This document shows positions 24,382-36,700 of a stretch of DNA of 47,492 bases, piece after piece. Numbering within the stretch: the first letter of the stretch is position 1; every line of letters begins with the position of its first letter. Source of the stretch: Opitutus sp. GAS368. Lineage in GTDB: Bacteria; Verrucomicrobiota; Verrucomicrobiia; Opitutales; Opitutaceae. The notes beneath the pieces were generated by a model, which searched no databases, was not told the DNA's origin, and worked only from the letters and a program-made list of their open reading frames with translations. A program made the position numbers and the translations under genes. Location of the stretch: contig CAMCHO010000010.1 in assembly GCA_945874455.1 (NCBI GenBank), positions 1 to 47,492 of the forward strand, read 5' to 3'.

Positions 24382-25692
24382 ATGAACCTCAACGAACTTC
24401 CCCTCGAGCACGGGCTCCTTACGGATCGCAATATCGCGATCAAACTCGTCGGCGTGGGCGGCGCGGGCTCCAATGCCGTGGACCGTCTGAAAATGGAAAA
24501 TCTGGAGCGCCTGCAAATGGCGGTGATCAACACCGACTATCAGGCGCTCGCCAGCTCGCCGGTGCAGGACAAAGTACTCATCGGCATGGGGGTCACGCGT
24601 GGCCTTGGGGCCGGTGGTGATCCTGAGCTGGGCCGCGTCGCCGCCGAGGCCGACCGCGAGAAAATCGCGACGGTCGTGAAGAATTGTGATCTCGTTTTTA
24701 TCGTGACTGGGATGGGCGGTGGCACGGGCAGCGGCGCGTCACCGGTGGTGGCGGAGATCGCGGCGGAGACGGGCGCACTCGTCATCGCATTTGTCACCAT
24801 GCCGTTTTCGTTTGAGGGCGGTCGCCGTCTCAAGCAGGCCGAAGAGGGGCTCGCGGCGCTGCGCAAGGTGTGCGATGCGGTGATCCCGCTCCCCAATGAC
24901 GTGCTGTTACAGGAAGGGGCGGACAACGAGACGGTGCTCGACTCGTTTGCGCGGGCGGACGAGTGGATCGGCCGCGGGGTGAAATCGATTTGGGCGATGC
25001 TCTTTAAGACGGGGCTGATCAATCTCGATTTCTCGACGCTCCGGCAGGCCTTCAACCAACGCGGGGGCAAGACGCTCTTTAGCCTCGGTGAGGGCACCGG
25101 TGAAAACGCCGTGCTCGACACGATTTCGAGCCTCAAGCTCTGTCCGCTCCTGCACACACCGGAGTTTTCCCGCAAGGCCGACCGGCTGCTCGTGAATATC
25201 CTCGGCGGGGCCGATCTCACGCTCCCGAAAGTGAACGAGCTGATGAGTGCGATCACCGACCAGTTTGGTAGCGACTCCCATATTATTATGGGGGCGGTGA
25301 TTGACGAAACGATGGCGGGTCGCGTCGAAGTGTGCGTGTTGGGCACGAGCGACATGGGTGGTCGGGGAGTGGCCTCGCGGCGTTCGGTGCTGCCGGCGCG
25401 AGGGAAAACGCCGACCCTGTTGGCGCCCCGCTCGGTGGGGCCGACCGCGCACACGCCCGCGAATCAGCCGTCAGTCGTGGAGCAGGAAGAGTTGCCGGTG
25501 ACGAGCGGAGGGAGTGCTGCGGACAGCGCCGAGGCGCGGAATCTTCATGCGGCGAAGGTGGCCCAAGACGAGTTTGGTTTTGGGGAAGTCGAGCGTCGCG
25601 GGCATTTTGAGAAGACGGACCGGAACCTGTTCGACGGCCACGATCTCGACGTGCCGACCTACCTGCGCAAAGGGATCAAAATTTCGATTTGA
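24382..25692 (+). CDS. ftsZ: Cell division GTPase FtsZ with altered T7 loop
   Basis: FtsZ polymerises with GTP to form the division ring. The 436-residue protein has KLVGVGGAGSNAVDRL, NTDYQAL, RGLGAGGDPELG, the tubulin signature GMGGGTGSGASPVV (about residues 111-124), then the T7 loop as NLDFSTLR (214-221). In standard FtsZ this loop reads NxDFAD; the first Asp is kept (D216) and the second is Thr here (T219). A linker of about 85 residues leads to the C-terminal peptide LDVPTYLRKGIKISI, which resembles the usual FtsA-binding tail followed by a basic end. The altered loop could lower GTPase activity or change its metal dependence; polymerisation may still work. Confidence 0.95.
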   Translation: MNLNELPLEHGLLTDRNIAIKLVGVGGAGSNAVDRLKMENLERLQMAVINTDYQALASSPVQDKVLIGMGVTRGLGAGGDPELGRVAAEADREKIATVVKNCDLVFIVTGMGGGTGSGASPVVAEIAAETGALVIAFVTMPFSFEGGRRLKQAEEGLAALRKVCDAVIPLPNDVLLQEGADNETVLDSFARADEWIGRGVKSIWAMLFKTGLINLDFSTLRQAFNQRGGKTLFSLGEGTGENAVLDTISSLKLCPLLHTPEFSRKADRLLVNILGGADLTLPKVNELMSAITDQFGSDSHIIMGAVIDETMAGRVEVCVLGTSDMGGRGVASRRSVLPARGKTPTLLAPRSVGPTAHTPANQPSVVEQEELPVTSGGSAADSAEARNLHAAKVAQDEFGFGEVERRGHFEKTDRNLFDGHDLDVPTYLRKGIKISI

Positions 25693-25723
25693 AGCGGGTT
25701 GGGTGGTTTTTACCTGCTGGTGA

Positions 25724-26809
<1,086 letters not shown>

Positions 26810-27096
26810 GTGCGCGCTTCACGGGTTTATTTAAGGCGCATCGCGGGACAGGTAGGGCTGCACCGAGGACGCGGGCGCTGCAGAATCAGTGATGAGGGCG
26901 GACCGACCCTCTTACGATCCGTCACCGGGATTGACGGCTGGCAGGCAACGTAGCGCTATGGGGTCTTCATTATGAACGCGCGCGCAATGATTGTTCTGGC
27001 CGACCGGGCCGTGCTGGTTTTTGCGGAGGGTAAACAGATCGACACAATGACGACGGACTCCCGCTCAAAGGGAATTGCGTTCTGAGGCGTGGCGCA
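26810..27096 (+). other. Intergenic region with a 37-codon ORF
   Basis: The 287-bp gap between obgE and the LysE-type gene contains one small frame, 26972-27085, encoding 37 residues (starts MNARAMIVLADRAV, ends KGIAF). It stops 11 bp before the next start, so it could be a leader peptide, but no supporting motif is seen. A 6-bp dyad with a 7-nt loop at 26919-26937 is too weak to call a terminator. Nothing else recognised. Confidence 0.35.
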
Positions 27097-27744
27097 ATGG
27101 ACGAGTACAAGGTCGAGTTTTTCAAGGTGGCACTCGCTCACCTCCTCGCGGTGGTGAGTCCGGGACCGGATTTTGCGGTCGTGCTACGGCAGAGCCTCAC
27201 GCACGGGCGACGCACGGCGATCTGGACGAGTGTGGGTGTCGGGACAGCGATTCTGCTCCATATTGGGTATTCGTTATTGGGGCTTGGTCTGCTGATCCAG
27301 AGCTCGGAGGTGTGGTGCGCTGTGGTGAAATATGCGGGGGCAGGCTATATCGCTTGGCTGGGGTTGCAGTCACTGCGCGTGAAGCCCCGGACGGAGGCGG
27401 AGGTTTTCGCCGGGCGAGGCGAAGCGGGTGGGGCGGGTCTGCCGACGTCACGCGCCGCGTTTGTGACAGGCTTCGTGACGAATGCGCTTAATCCGAAGGC
27501 GACGCTATTTTTCGTTTCGCTGTTCGTGATGGTCGTGAGTCCGCAGACGCCGAAACTCGTGCAGCTGGGCTATGGCGTGTGGATGGCGCTGGGGACGATG
27601 GCGTGGTTTTCGTTGGTCGCGGTTTTCTTCACCCGCGAAGACGTGCGGCGGGGATTTTTGCGGTTGGGTCACTGGATTGATCGCGTGCTGGGTGTGGTGT
27701 TTCTCGCCCTGGCCGGCAGTCTGGCGTTCGCTGCCGTGCAGTGA
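27097..27744 (+). CDS. LysE/RhtB-family amino-acid exporter
   Basis: A 215-residue inner-membrane protein with about six helices. The N-terminal signature LLAVVSPGPDFAVVLRQSL, followed by AIWTSVGVGTAILLH and later GFVTNALNPKATLFFVSLF, identifies the LysE/RhtB family, which exports amino acids and related metabolites. The exported compound cannot be predicted. The gene stands alone on the plus strand after obgE; no LysG-type regulator is adjacent. Confidence 0.92.
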   Translation: MDEYKVEFFKVALAHLLAVVSPGPDFAVVLRQSLTHGRRTAIWTSVGVGTAILLHIGYSLLGLGLLIQSSEVWCAVVKYAGAGYIAWLGLQSLRVKPRTEAEVFAGRGEAGGAGLPTSRAAFVTGFVTNALNPKATLFFVSLFVMVVSPQTPKLVQLGYGVWMALGTMAWFSLVAVFFTREDVRRGFLRLGHWIDRVLGVVFLALAGSLAFAAVQ

Positions 27745-28130
27745 ATCGTGAGGCGGGGGCGCTGCTATCAACGTCCTGTTGACTCTGGACTTTCCGGTAG
27801 CCGCGAGCGCCCGCGAGTGGCGATCCGTCCACGCGCTGGTGCTCGCCGGCTACCTGGCAAAGCAAAGTCTGAATCTTTTGGGCGATTGCTATGGTTCGTT
27901 GGTGATGCCGCCGAATCCATCCCGGTCTTCCGGTGCGCCGTAATCCCACGGCCCTTTTTACTCGGCCGCGAGGAGGTTTGTGCGGTTGGGGGTTCAGGTA
28001 AATGGAGAGAACCGTGGGTACCCGTTTTTTGGTGACGCGCAGGTGCGGGTTGTCGAAATCTATCTGCCGACGGAGGGCGGCGGATAGATCGGCCGTTGGG
28101 CCCGCTCCCAGGACTGTGCTCGAAAAGTCC
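27745..28130. other. Gene-free gap
   Basis: A convergent region of 386 bp between the exporter and mnmA. Open frames exist on both strands, but none has a start with family features; they read as arginine/proline-rich shadow translations. No RNA gene, clear terminator or repeat was recognised, apart from a weak ACCCG/CGGGT dyad near 28020-28050. Confidence 0.4.
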
Positions 28131-29234
28131 CTACACGTAGACTCCGCCACCCAGCAGGCGTTCGCCTTCGTGGAGCGCGACGATTTGGCCGCTGGCGAGT
28201 CCGCGTTGCGGGGACTGAAATGTGATGAGCGCGGTGTCACCGCCTGTGGGAATAAACTCAATCCGGACGCGGGGGTCGCGGTAGCGGACGCGGGCTTCGA
28301 GCGGGCGCGGGGTGAGGATCGGTGGCGTGTTCCACTGCAGCGAGTGCACGCGGGCTTCGCGTTGGAAGAGGCCGGGGGCATCGGGGTGATCGAAAGCCAC
28401 GAGGAGGGCGCGGTCGGTGGCACGTTTGCCGACGACGACGTAGGCTTGATGGTCGGCATTCGAGGGGACACCGATGCCTTTGCGTTGGCCGAGCGTGTAG
28501 AAATGCAAGCCACGGTGGTGGCCGAGCGCGCGTCCATCGTGAGCGCGGATGATCGGGCCGGGGGCGTCGGGGACGTAGGCGCGGAGGAAGTCGGACATCT
28601 TGACCTCGCCGATGAAGCAGATGCCTTGGCTGTCTTTTTTGTCGGCGGTGCTGAGGCCGGCGTCGCGGGCCAAAGCGCGGAGCTCGGGTTTCGGGAGGTG
28701 GCCGATCGGGAAGCGGGCGTCGGCGAGCTGAGCCTGTGAGAGCAGCGCGAGAAAGTAGGATTGGTCTTTGTTTTTGTCGGCCCCTTCGTGGAGGGCGTAG
28801 CAGGGGTTTTCGATTTCAGGGTTTTGATTTTTTATGGGGATGCGTTGCGCGTAGTGGCCGGTAGCGACAGCGGCGAAGCCGTGATCGCGCGCATAGAAGC
28901 GGAACACGCCGAATTTGATTTCGCGGTTGCACATGATGTCGGGGTTCGGCGTCAGGCCCTGCGCGTAACCGTCGAGGAGATACGCGACCACGCGCTCGCG
29001 ATACTCCTGCATGAGATTCACGACGCGGAACTCGATGCCGAGGCGGTCGCAAACGGCGCGGGCATCGTCGATGTCCTGCTGCCACGGACAGTGACCGATG
29101 ATTTCATCCTCGTTGATCCAGTTTTTCATGTAGGCTCCGACGATGGGCACGCCTTGGCGTTGGAGGACGAGGGCGGCGACGGAGCTGTCGACGCCGCCGG
29201 ACATGGCGACGAGAATTTTTTCGGGGGCGGACAC
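28131..29234 (-). CDS. mnmA: tRNA-specific 2-thiouridylase MnmA
   Basis: MnmA thiolates U34 of tRNA(Lys/Glu/Gln) at position 2. The 367-residue protein starts with GTG at 29234. It shows the PP-loop [13 protein letters not shown], the catalytic-cysteine block [13 protein letters not shown], the second cysteine in [20 protein letters not shown], and the C-terminal [12 protein letters not shown] and YVVVGK. All key residues are present and the length is normal. It stands between a convergent gap and a short repeat region on its 5' side. Confidence 0.96.
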   Translation of the reverse strand: MSAPEKILVAMSGGVDSSVAALVLQRQGVPIVGAYMKNWINEDEIIGHCPWQQDIDDARAVCDRLGIEFRVVNLMQEYRERVVAYLLDGYAQGLTPNPDIMCNREIKFGVFRFYARDHGFAAVATGHYAQRIPIKNQNPEIENPCYALHEGADKNKDQSYFLALLSQAQLADARFPIGHLPKPELRALARDAGLSTADKKDSQGICFIGEVKMSDFLRAYVPDAPGPIIRAHDGRALGHHRGLHFYTLGQRKGIGVPSNADHQAYVVVGKRATDRALLVAFDHPDAPGLFQREARVHSLQWNTPPILTPRPLEARVRYRDPRVRIEFIPTGGDTALITFQSPQRGLASGQIVALHEGERLLGGGVYV

Positions 29235-29241
29235 AGGTGGA

Positions 29242-29298
29242 GACGAGGACGAGGGGACGAGGACGAGGGGACGAGGATCCCTGCTCTCACGAGCAGGG
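29242..29298. repeat. 14-bp tandem repeat plus adjacent 8-bp palindrome
   Basis: Two copies of GACGAGGACGAGGG (29242-29255 and 29256-29269) and a partial third unit are followed by CCCTGCTC-TCAC-GAGCAGGG (29279-29298), a perfect hairpin. The element lies in the 96-bp gap between mnmA and the upstream minus-strand gene. The hairpin may terminate that upstream gene, though no T-run follows, or belong to a dispersed REP-like family. Confidence 0.6.
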
Positions 29299-29330
29299 CT
29301 ACGGGGACGGTTACGGCGACGGCGAGGGCG

Positions 29331-30623
29331 TCATTTGGGTTGGAGCTTAGCTTTTGTTTCGGGCGGGAGCGGGGCGGTGGCGAGCCACGCTTCGGCGGCG
29401 GGGGCGTCGTGGAGGAGCCAATAGGAGAAGGGCCCGGTGAGGCCGGCGAGTGGGAGTGTGGCTGGTTTTTGAGTGGCGGCCCAGAGCGTGGCGGCGGCAG
29501 GTTCGCTGTGGGCCCACGCCGAAGTTGCTGAGACCAGCGCGGCTTGGCGGGCGGATTCGTGGGCGAGATTTTGGGCCCACGCGATGGCGCGGGCGGGTGC
29601 GCGTGCGGCCAGCAGTCCGGCGTAGTGGGTGGCGGCGGAATCGAGGCCGGGTCCCGGCGGGAGTTTTTCGAGGTAGGGCGCGGGTGCGGTGTCGTCGCGG
29701 CGGACCCACTCCGTCAGGATATTGTTCAACGCGAGACGTTGGACTTGGCCGGGGGGCAAGGTCGTGAGCCACGTAATCGCGGCGTCGGGGTCCTTGGCTC
29801 CGAGGGCACGAGCGACGGCGACGGCCGCGAAGGTCTGGGTCTCGCCGGGAGGCAGGAGTGGGACCAGCGTGGAGGCGCGTTGAGGATCGGTGGCGGTGAG
29901 AGTTTGGAGCGAGGCGAGCACGATGCGGTCGAGCGCCGGACCAGTGAGGATTTTCTGCGCAAGTTCGATGGCCTGGAGTGGATCGCGGGCGAGCACATTG
30001 TGCAGCGTGGTTTCCAGAGCGGGAGTGCGGTCGGCGAGGTCGGGCAGGCCCTGGGCCCAGGCCAAGGCGGCGGGTGTGTCGCGGGTGGCCCAAATATCGG
30101 CGAGCGCGCGGAGGGCATTCTCGCGAGGCAGACCCGGGGGCACGGCGGCGAGACGCTGTACCGCCGAGGGGAGCTCTTCGCGGGCGAAGCGGTCGAAGAG
30201 CAGGCTGTAGAGATTGGCTTCGTCGTGGGTGCGGACGAGTTCGCGGGCGAGCGTGAGGGCGCGGTCGGGCGCGGAGCGGGCGAGCGCGTCGAGCGTGGCG
30301 ATGAGGGCCGAGGTGCGTTCGGGTCCGAGCGGCAACGTGCGGGCGTGGGCGAGGGCGAGTTCGGGTTCGCGGGCGAGCAGCGCCAGAAAAGTGGAGCCGA
30401 ATTCCTGGGCAGGGGTGCGCGGATCCGGGGTGCCAAGGGCACGAGGGAGGTCCCCTGGAGTGGGGGCGGAAGCCGACGGCAGCGTGGGCGGGGGAGGTGT
30501 AGGGGTTGCGCTAACTGGGGCCGACGGCGGCGGTGCGTGCGGGCGCCGGAGGGTGACGAAGAGCACCCCGACCAGAACGAGCAACGCGGCGATGGGCCAG
30601 AAACGTGAAGTGAGTGTGGACAT
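29331..30623 (-). CDS. Membrane-anchored Ala-rich helical-repeat protein
   Basis: From ATG 30623 the product is 430 residues: a single N-terminal membrane helix (SRFWPIAALLVLVGVLFVTL), a Pro-rich linker, and about ten degenerate helical repeats of 30-35 residues with the recurring pattern ALAWAQxLP..., e.g. LALAHARTLPLG, AALAWAQGLPDLAD, AAITWLTTLPPGQ and RAIAWAQNLAHES. Similar anchored TPR/HEAT-like proteins are common in Verrucomicrobia and have no fixed function. The frame extends upstream to 30950 but only as Pro/Arg-rich residues, so the inner ATG is chosen. It may present a protein-binding solenoid in the periplasm; this is inferred. Confidence 0.7.
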   Translation of the reverse strand: MSTLTSRFWPIAALLVLVGVLFVTLRRPHAPPPSAPVSATPTPPPPTLPSASAPTPGDLPRALGTPDPRTPAQEFGSTFLALLAREPELALAHARTLPLGPERTSALIATLDALARSAPDRALTLARELVRTHDEANLYSLLFDRFAREELPSAVQRLAAVPPGLPRENALRALADIWATRDTPAALAWAQGLPDLADRTPALETTLHNVLARDPLQAIELAQKILTGPALDRIVLASLQTLTATDPQRASTLVPLLPPGETQTFAAVAVARALGAKDPDAAITWLTTLPPGQVQRLALNNILTEWVRRDDTAPAPYLEKLPPGPGLDSAATHYAGLLAARAPARAIAWAQNLAHESARQAALVSATSAWAHSEPAAATLWAATQKPATLPLAGLTGPFSYWLLHDAPAAEAWLATAPLPPETKAKLQPK

Positions 30624-30735
30624 TGAGACGGCGGAATTTTGCCGACGACGGCGCAGATGGCCGCAAAAAAGAGGGAGGGGCGCAAGCCATGCGAACAACG
30701 CGGCCACCCGTCGCGCGCAGGGCGGCGCGGTTCGT

Positions 30736-33700
30736 TTACGGGAGCTCGTAGACTTCGAGGAGGGCGGTGCCCGTCGCGCCGGCCGCTCCCGTGACCTGCG
30801 CGGTGTAGGCGCCGGGCGAAAGGTTGATAAGGAGGGCCGCGTCGGCGCTCGTGGCACCGAACACGAAGGCACCCACGCGGGCGGCGGCGTCGACAATCGA
30901 GGCGGCATCGGCTGAGGTGGACCAACCGGAGTTCTGCGCGAGGACGGCACCGGCGGCGGAGAAAAGCGAAAGGGCCGGGCGCGGGAGTGCGCCGGTGACG
31001 CCGAACTGGGTGAGTGACGGGCCGGCGGCGCGGATGAGCACGCGTTTCGGCGCGGAGCCGCCGACGACGAGGCCGGAGATCAGTGTGCCCTCGCCGGTGC
31101 CGACGGCGGCTCGGATGGAGAGGTTGCTGAGCTTCTGCGCGCGGGAGCCGCCGGAGAGATCGTAAATCTCGATGAGGCCGACGCCGAGTTTGGCATCGGA
31201 GGCGCTCATCAGGGCGGTGTAGGTGCCGGGCGCGAGCGTGGTGAGAATCACCGAGTCGGCGCTACCGGCGGCGAGTGGGAAGGCGCCGGAACGAGCGGCG
31301 GCGTTGGCGATTTCGGCGGCGTTGCCAGTGGTGGTCCACCCGTTGTTGGTCGCGAGGAGCACGCCATTGGCGCGGAGTTCGAGGCGGGGCGCGGTGAGGG
31401 CAGTCGTGACTCCGAGGCCGCGGAGGGCGGGACCGACGGCGCGGAGGAGGACGGGTTTCGATTCGAGGCCGGTGATGACAAAGCCGACGATGGCGACTTG
31501 GTCGCCGCTGCCGGCGGTGGTGCGCGTAGAGAGATTTACGATACGCTGCTGGGCGAGGGCGGCGGAGGTGTCGGCGAAGCCGGTGAAGGTTGTCGTGGAT
31601 CCAGCAGCGGTGGTGGCGGTGGCCGTGATACCCCCGGTTTCGGGAGTGAGGGCAAGGACGAGGACCTGCGAGGTGGGCGTGGTGATGGACAGACGGCCAA
31701 GGGAATCCACGATGCCGGTGCCGGCGTCCAAGCCGAAGGTTCGATCGGGTAGGACCATGGCGAGGCGATTGCGCCCGAGACCTTCGACCGAGGAAGCGGG
31801 GGCGCCCGCGATGGGGTTGTCGTTGCACAGCACGACCACGACGGCCGGTCCCGTGGGGCTGACGATCGCAAGCAGTTGAGCTGAATTGGACGAGCTGCCC
31901 GCGGTGTAAAAGCCAGCATAGCCGGCAGTGGAGCCGGTATCGGGAGACTTCTGCGCACTCAACGATGACGATCCGGCGAGCAGGCCGTTCAACGCGCCTC
32001 TCTCGGAGATGCTGCCGGTAACGGAGACGGGACGGATCATGAGGCCGGACGTGGTGGTGGCAGGAGGCGCCGGCACAGGCATGACGCCGCCGGTGGATGC
32101 GGCCGCTGGGCGGTAAGCCGCTGCGGTGAAATCGAACGCACCGCTGTCGCTGATCGCGAAGCCTTGGGCGATGGACGTGACGGTGTGAGCGAAATAGCCA
32201 CCCGACGGGAGGTCGTCGAGGAAGGGGGAGATACGTTCAAAGGCGAGCAGAACGCCGGAGTTTTCGTCGTTCACCAGCAGGGCAAACGCACCGCCCCTCG
32301 ACCCACCGGGGCCGCCCGAGGCGGGGATGGTGCCAATGTAGGTGCCCGCGTAGCTGCGGGCGATTACGCGAAGGGTGACGGTCGAGGAAGTGACGGTGCC
32401 GGCGGAGTTGGTGACGGTGACGGAGTAACCTCCGGAGTCTGAAGATCGGAGATCGGCGATGGTCAGAGTGGCGGCGGTGGCCCCGGTGAGCGCGGTTCCG
32501 TACTTGTTCCACTGATACGTAGGCGCGGGCGCGCCGGTGGCGACGACGGTGAACGTGGCGCTGCGGCCAGCGAGGGCGACGACGTTGCCGGGTTGGCGCG
32601 TGAACACGGGGGCGGTCGCGGTGGCGCTCACCGTGAGGCGTGCCAGCGAACTGATGACAGAGCGGACAATGTTGGTGACGACGACGTCGTAACCGGCGGC
32701 GTCGGTGGATTGGACGTTGGTGAGCGTGAGCGCCGCGGAGGTGGCGCCGGCGAGGTCTGTGCCGTTCTGGCGCCACTGGTAGGTGGGGGCGGGGGTGCCG
32801 GTGGCGGTGACGGAGAAGGCGGCGGTGCCGCCGGTTTGCGCGACTTGCGGGAAGGGTTGCGTGGTGATGCGGGGCGTGACGTAGGTGAAGGGAGGCTGCG
32901 CAACCGCGAACGAAAGGTCGACCGGGGCCGCCGCATTGTAGGAGGAGTTGCCGACTTGGGAGGCGCGGACGACGACGGTGCCGGCGGCACCGGTGAGGGT
33001 GAGCGTGTTGTCGCTCACCGTGGCGGGACCGGAGACGAGGGTGAAGGTCATGGGGAGGCCGGAGGTCGCGGTGGCGACGAGGGTGAAGGGGCCGGCGGTC
33101 GAGAGCTGCGTGGTGATCGTCGACGTGAAGGCGATCGACTGCGCGAGTTTGCCGGGGGTGAGAGTGATCTCGGCGCTGAACGTGAGATCATCGATTCCAA
33201 GGCCGTCATCGCTGCCGGCGTCGTCGACGTCGGTCCAGCGGAGGACGAGAGTTTGGCCGGGAGCCCAGGTGAGGCCGGTGATGGTAACGGGGGCGATCAC
33301 GACGCGATTGACCGCGAGGTTACCGTCGAGGGAGGACGTGGTGGCGGTGAAAATGGGGGCGGTGAAATCGAGAGCCGTGGCGGCGGTGAAGCCGCCGTTG
33401 GCCACGGTGTTGAGATCGATCGCCCCGGTGGCGTAGGAGAAGGCGAGCTTGTTCGGGATGAGGGCACCGCCGTGGCGCCACTGTTCGCCTGTGTAGCCGA
33501 GCGTAAACGTGGAGAGGGTTTGGCCGGTGGTATTGACAAATGAAATACCGTAGCGGGCGGCGAAGGTGCCGCTGCTGAGGGAGCCGAGGGCGCGGTCGGG
33601 GGCGGAGGTGGTGCCGTAGGCATGGGTGGCGCCGGAATTACTGGCGCCGTTGTCGAATTTGAAGAGGGCCACGCTGCCGGAGCCGGAGCCTTTGGCAAAA

Positions 33701-36700
33701 CTCCAGCCAGCCAGACCGCTGGCACCGACGCCGTTGGGTTGAGCGGCTTCGAGAGCGTAGGGACCGGGGCCGGTGAAGGTAAACGTGCCAGTGGCGGGCA
33801 GGCCGTCGAAGTTCTGCACGTAGGTGCCGCCGGCGTAGTTGGTCTGCGGGCCGGCGGGAGGGAGCGTGACGGTGAGCGCGACGGCGGTGGTGGGGGTGGC
33901 GGAGGCGACGGAGTTGGTCACGATCACGTCGTAGTTACCGGCGTCGGCGGTGGTGATGGCTGTGAGGGTGAGGGTGGCACCAGTCGCGCCGGAAACGGTC
34001 GCAGCGTTCGTGACGGCACCATTGACGAGGGGGACGCCGCCCTTGCGCCATTGATAGCTGAAGGGGGTGGTGCCGCTGGCGGCGACGGTGAACGTCGCGT
34101 TGTTGCCGTAGAGAAGGGTGGCGGCGACCGGCGCGGTGGTGATCGTGGGCGCAGTGGGTATGACGGTGAGCGCGACGGCGGCGCTCGTGATGCTGCTCAC
34201 GGAATTGGTGACGACGACATCGTAAGGGCCGGCGCTGGCGTCGGCGGCCTGGACGTTGGGGAAAATCAACGTGGACGTGGTGGCGGAAGCGTGGCCGGTG
34301 ATGTTCACGGCGTTCTTGCGCCACTGATACGCGAGGGGCGTGGTGCCGCTGGCGACGACCGTGAAGGTGGCGCTGGTGCCGGCATTGGCGGTCTGCGCGG
34401 TCGGCGCAGTCGTGATCGTGGGTGCGACGGCGGCGGCGGTCGTGAAGGTTAACACGGTGTTCGCGGCGGGATGGAGCGTGTTCGTGGCGGTGTCGGTGAT
34501 TTGGGCGGCGACGATCGTGACGGTGACGGTGTCATTGTCGGTGAAGTTGACGGGCGGCGTAAACGTGTAGGTCGTCGGGCCGCCGGTGACGGTGGCGGCG
34601 ATGCCGCCGTTGAGTGCGCTGTTGATGGTGAACCAACCGGTAGCGACGGCCACGGATTGGTTGAAGGTGACGGTGATCGGGGCATTTCCGGCGACCCCGG
34701 TGGCGGCGGTGACGGGGGTGGTAGCGGTGACCGCCGGGATGAGCGGGGCGCCTGCGGCCGTGTTGAGCGTGACCTTGAGATCGTCGATGCGCCAGTTGGC
34801 GGTGTTGGCTGCGGGGCTGCCAGCGCCGCTGTGACCGTAGATGCGGAAAGTGATGGCGGCGCCGGTCGTGCCGGTGACGGCGGTAAAGGCCGGTAATTGC
34901 AGCGCCCACACGCTGGTGGCGCTGAGGGTGCCCGTGGCGACTGCGGTGGTGTAGTTGTCCGTGTTGGAGAAAATTGAATACGCCTGGGGGCCTGTGCTGG
35001 TGCTACGGGACCCGAAGGTGAAGGCGGAGACGGACAGTTGTTTGTTGGCGGCGGGGGTGAGGGTGAATTCGAAAAACGCCGAGCCGGCGGCGGAAGTGTT
35101 CAGAGCGCCGATCTGGGCGGCGGCGCCGGCGTTGTTGCCAGCGGAAAAATCGCTGTAGGTATTCGCAACCGAAACGGCGGTGACGAGCGTCGGGGTCCCG
35201 TTATTGTTGCCCGAGGTGACCGTGCCGCCGGTCACGTCGGCGGGCAGACCGCTGGTGGGCGCGGCGGACTCCGTGCCCGCTCCGGCACCGAAGTTCCACG
35301 CCACTGTGCTCGGTGAGGCGACGGCGCTGACGGTGAGGACGGCTACTGCACTGGTGGCGTCGGGGTTAAGCCCATTTGTAACGACCACGTCAAAATTTCC
35401 GGCGTCGGTGAGTTGGGTGTTTGTCATTGTGAGCGTAGCGGTGGTGGCCCCGGTGAGGGTGGAGCCGTTGCCGGTGACGCCGTTGGTGACAGGGGTGCCG
35501 CCTTTGCGCCATTGGTAGGTGAACGGTGCGGTGCCGGTCGCGATGACCGTGAACGTCGTGATGTTACCGACGATGGCAGTCTGGGTGGCAGGTGGGAGGG
35601 TAATGGTCGGGGCGGCGGCTGTGACGGTGAGGGTGGCCCCGGCGCTGGTGGCGTTGGGCAGCGTCGGGTTCGCGACGACGACGTCGTAGGTGGCGGCGTC
35701 GCCGGCTTGGACGTTGGTGATGGTGAGGGTCGCACTAGTGGCGCCGGTGATGTTGGCGGTATTGGTCAGGTTGTTACCGCCTTTGCGCCATTGGTAGGCG
35801 AGGGTGGGGGAGCCGTTGGCAGAGACGGTGAACACGGCGGTGGTGCCGGCGACTTTGGTGAGGGAGGCTGGCGGGGTGGCGATGATGGGCGGCAGGCCGG
35901 TGATGACCAAGGCGGCCCCGGCGCTCGTGATGGAGCCGATCGGATTGGTAACGACGACGGTGTAGATCGCCGCGTCGGCGGCTTGGACGTTGGTGAGCGT
36001 GAGCGTGGCGGTCGTGGCGGAAGCGTTACCGGTAATGGGATCGTCGTTATTGAGCCACTGATACGTAAGCGTGGAGGCGGGGTTTGAGGTAGCGGTCACC
36101 GAAAACCGGGCGCCGCCGCTGACGGCGGTGGTCTGGGTCGAGGGCGGCGTGGTTATGGTGGGAGCGCCGGTGGCGGTTTGGCCGTCAACCTGCGCGCGGA
36201 GGGTGGGGGCGAACGCGGAGAGTGCGGGATCGGTGAAAAACGTGTAACCGGTGTCGGTCTGGAGTTGGGCGGCGGAGGTGACGTATTGTTGCCACGGGTT
36301 GCTGCGGACGCCGGCGGTATTGGGAATCTTGATGGCGATCACGCGAGTCGTGGCCGTGATGCGGCTGAGCGCGGTGCCGGCGCCGAGGGGGACGACGACA
36401 GCGATTTTCCAAGTGAAGGCCGGGATGGAGACACCACTCGCGATGGTGGAGCCGGCAAATCCACCGGGGCCGGCGATGATGAGGACCTCGTTACCGGTAT
36501 CCGCGAGCGTGCGACAGTAGGTCTCGAAGCTGGCCCAGACGCCTTGGTTGTTGTCGGGGGCCTGAGGCATCATGTTCGACATGAAGAATACGACGTCGTT
36601 GTCGGCGCGGGTGACGGTGCGGTCGCCGGAAGGGCAGAGGTGGCCGCGGTCGTAGCCCGAGCCGCTGTAGTCCGTCGGCAGCACGGGGTAGAAGCCGGTG

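Noticed and set aside
29544-30608. 354-codon plus-strand frame
   Set aside because: Glycine/arginine/glutamate-rich shadow of the helical-repeat protein on the minus strand.
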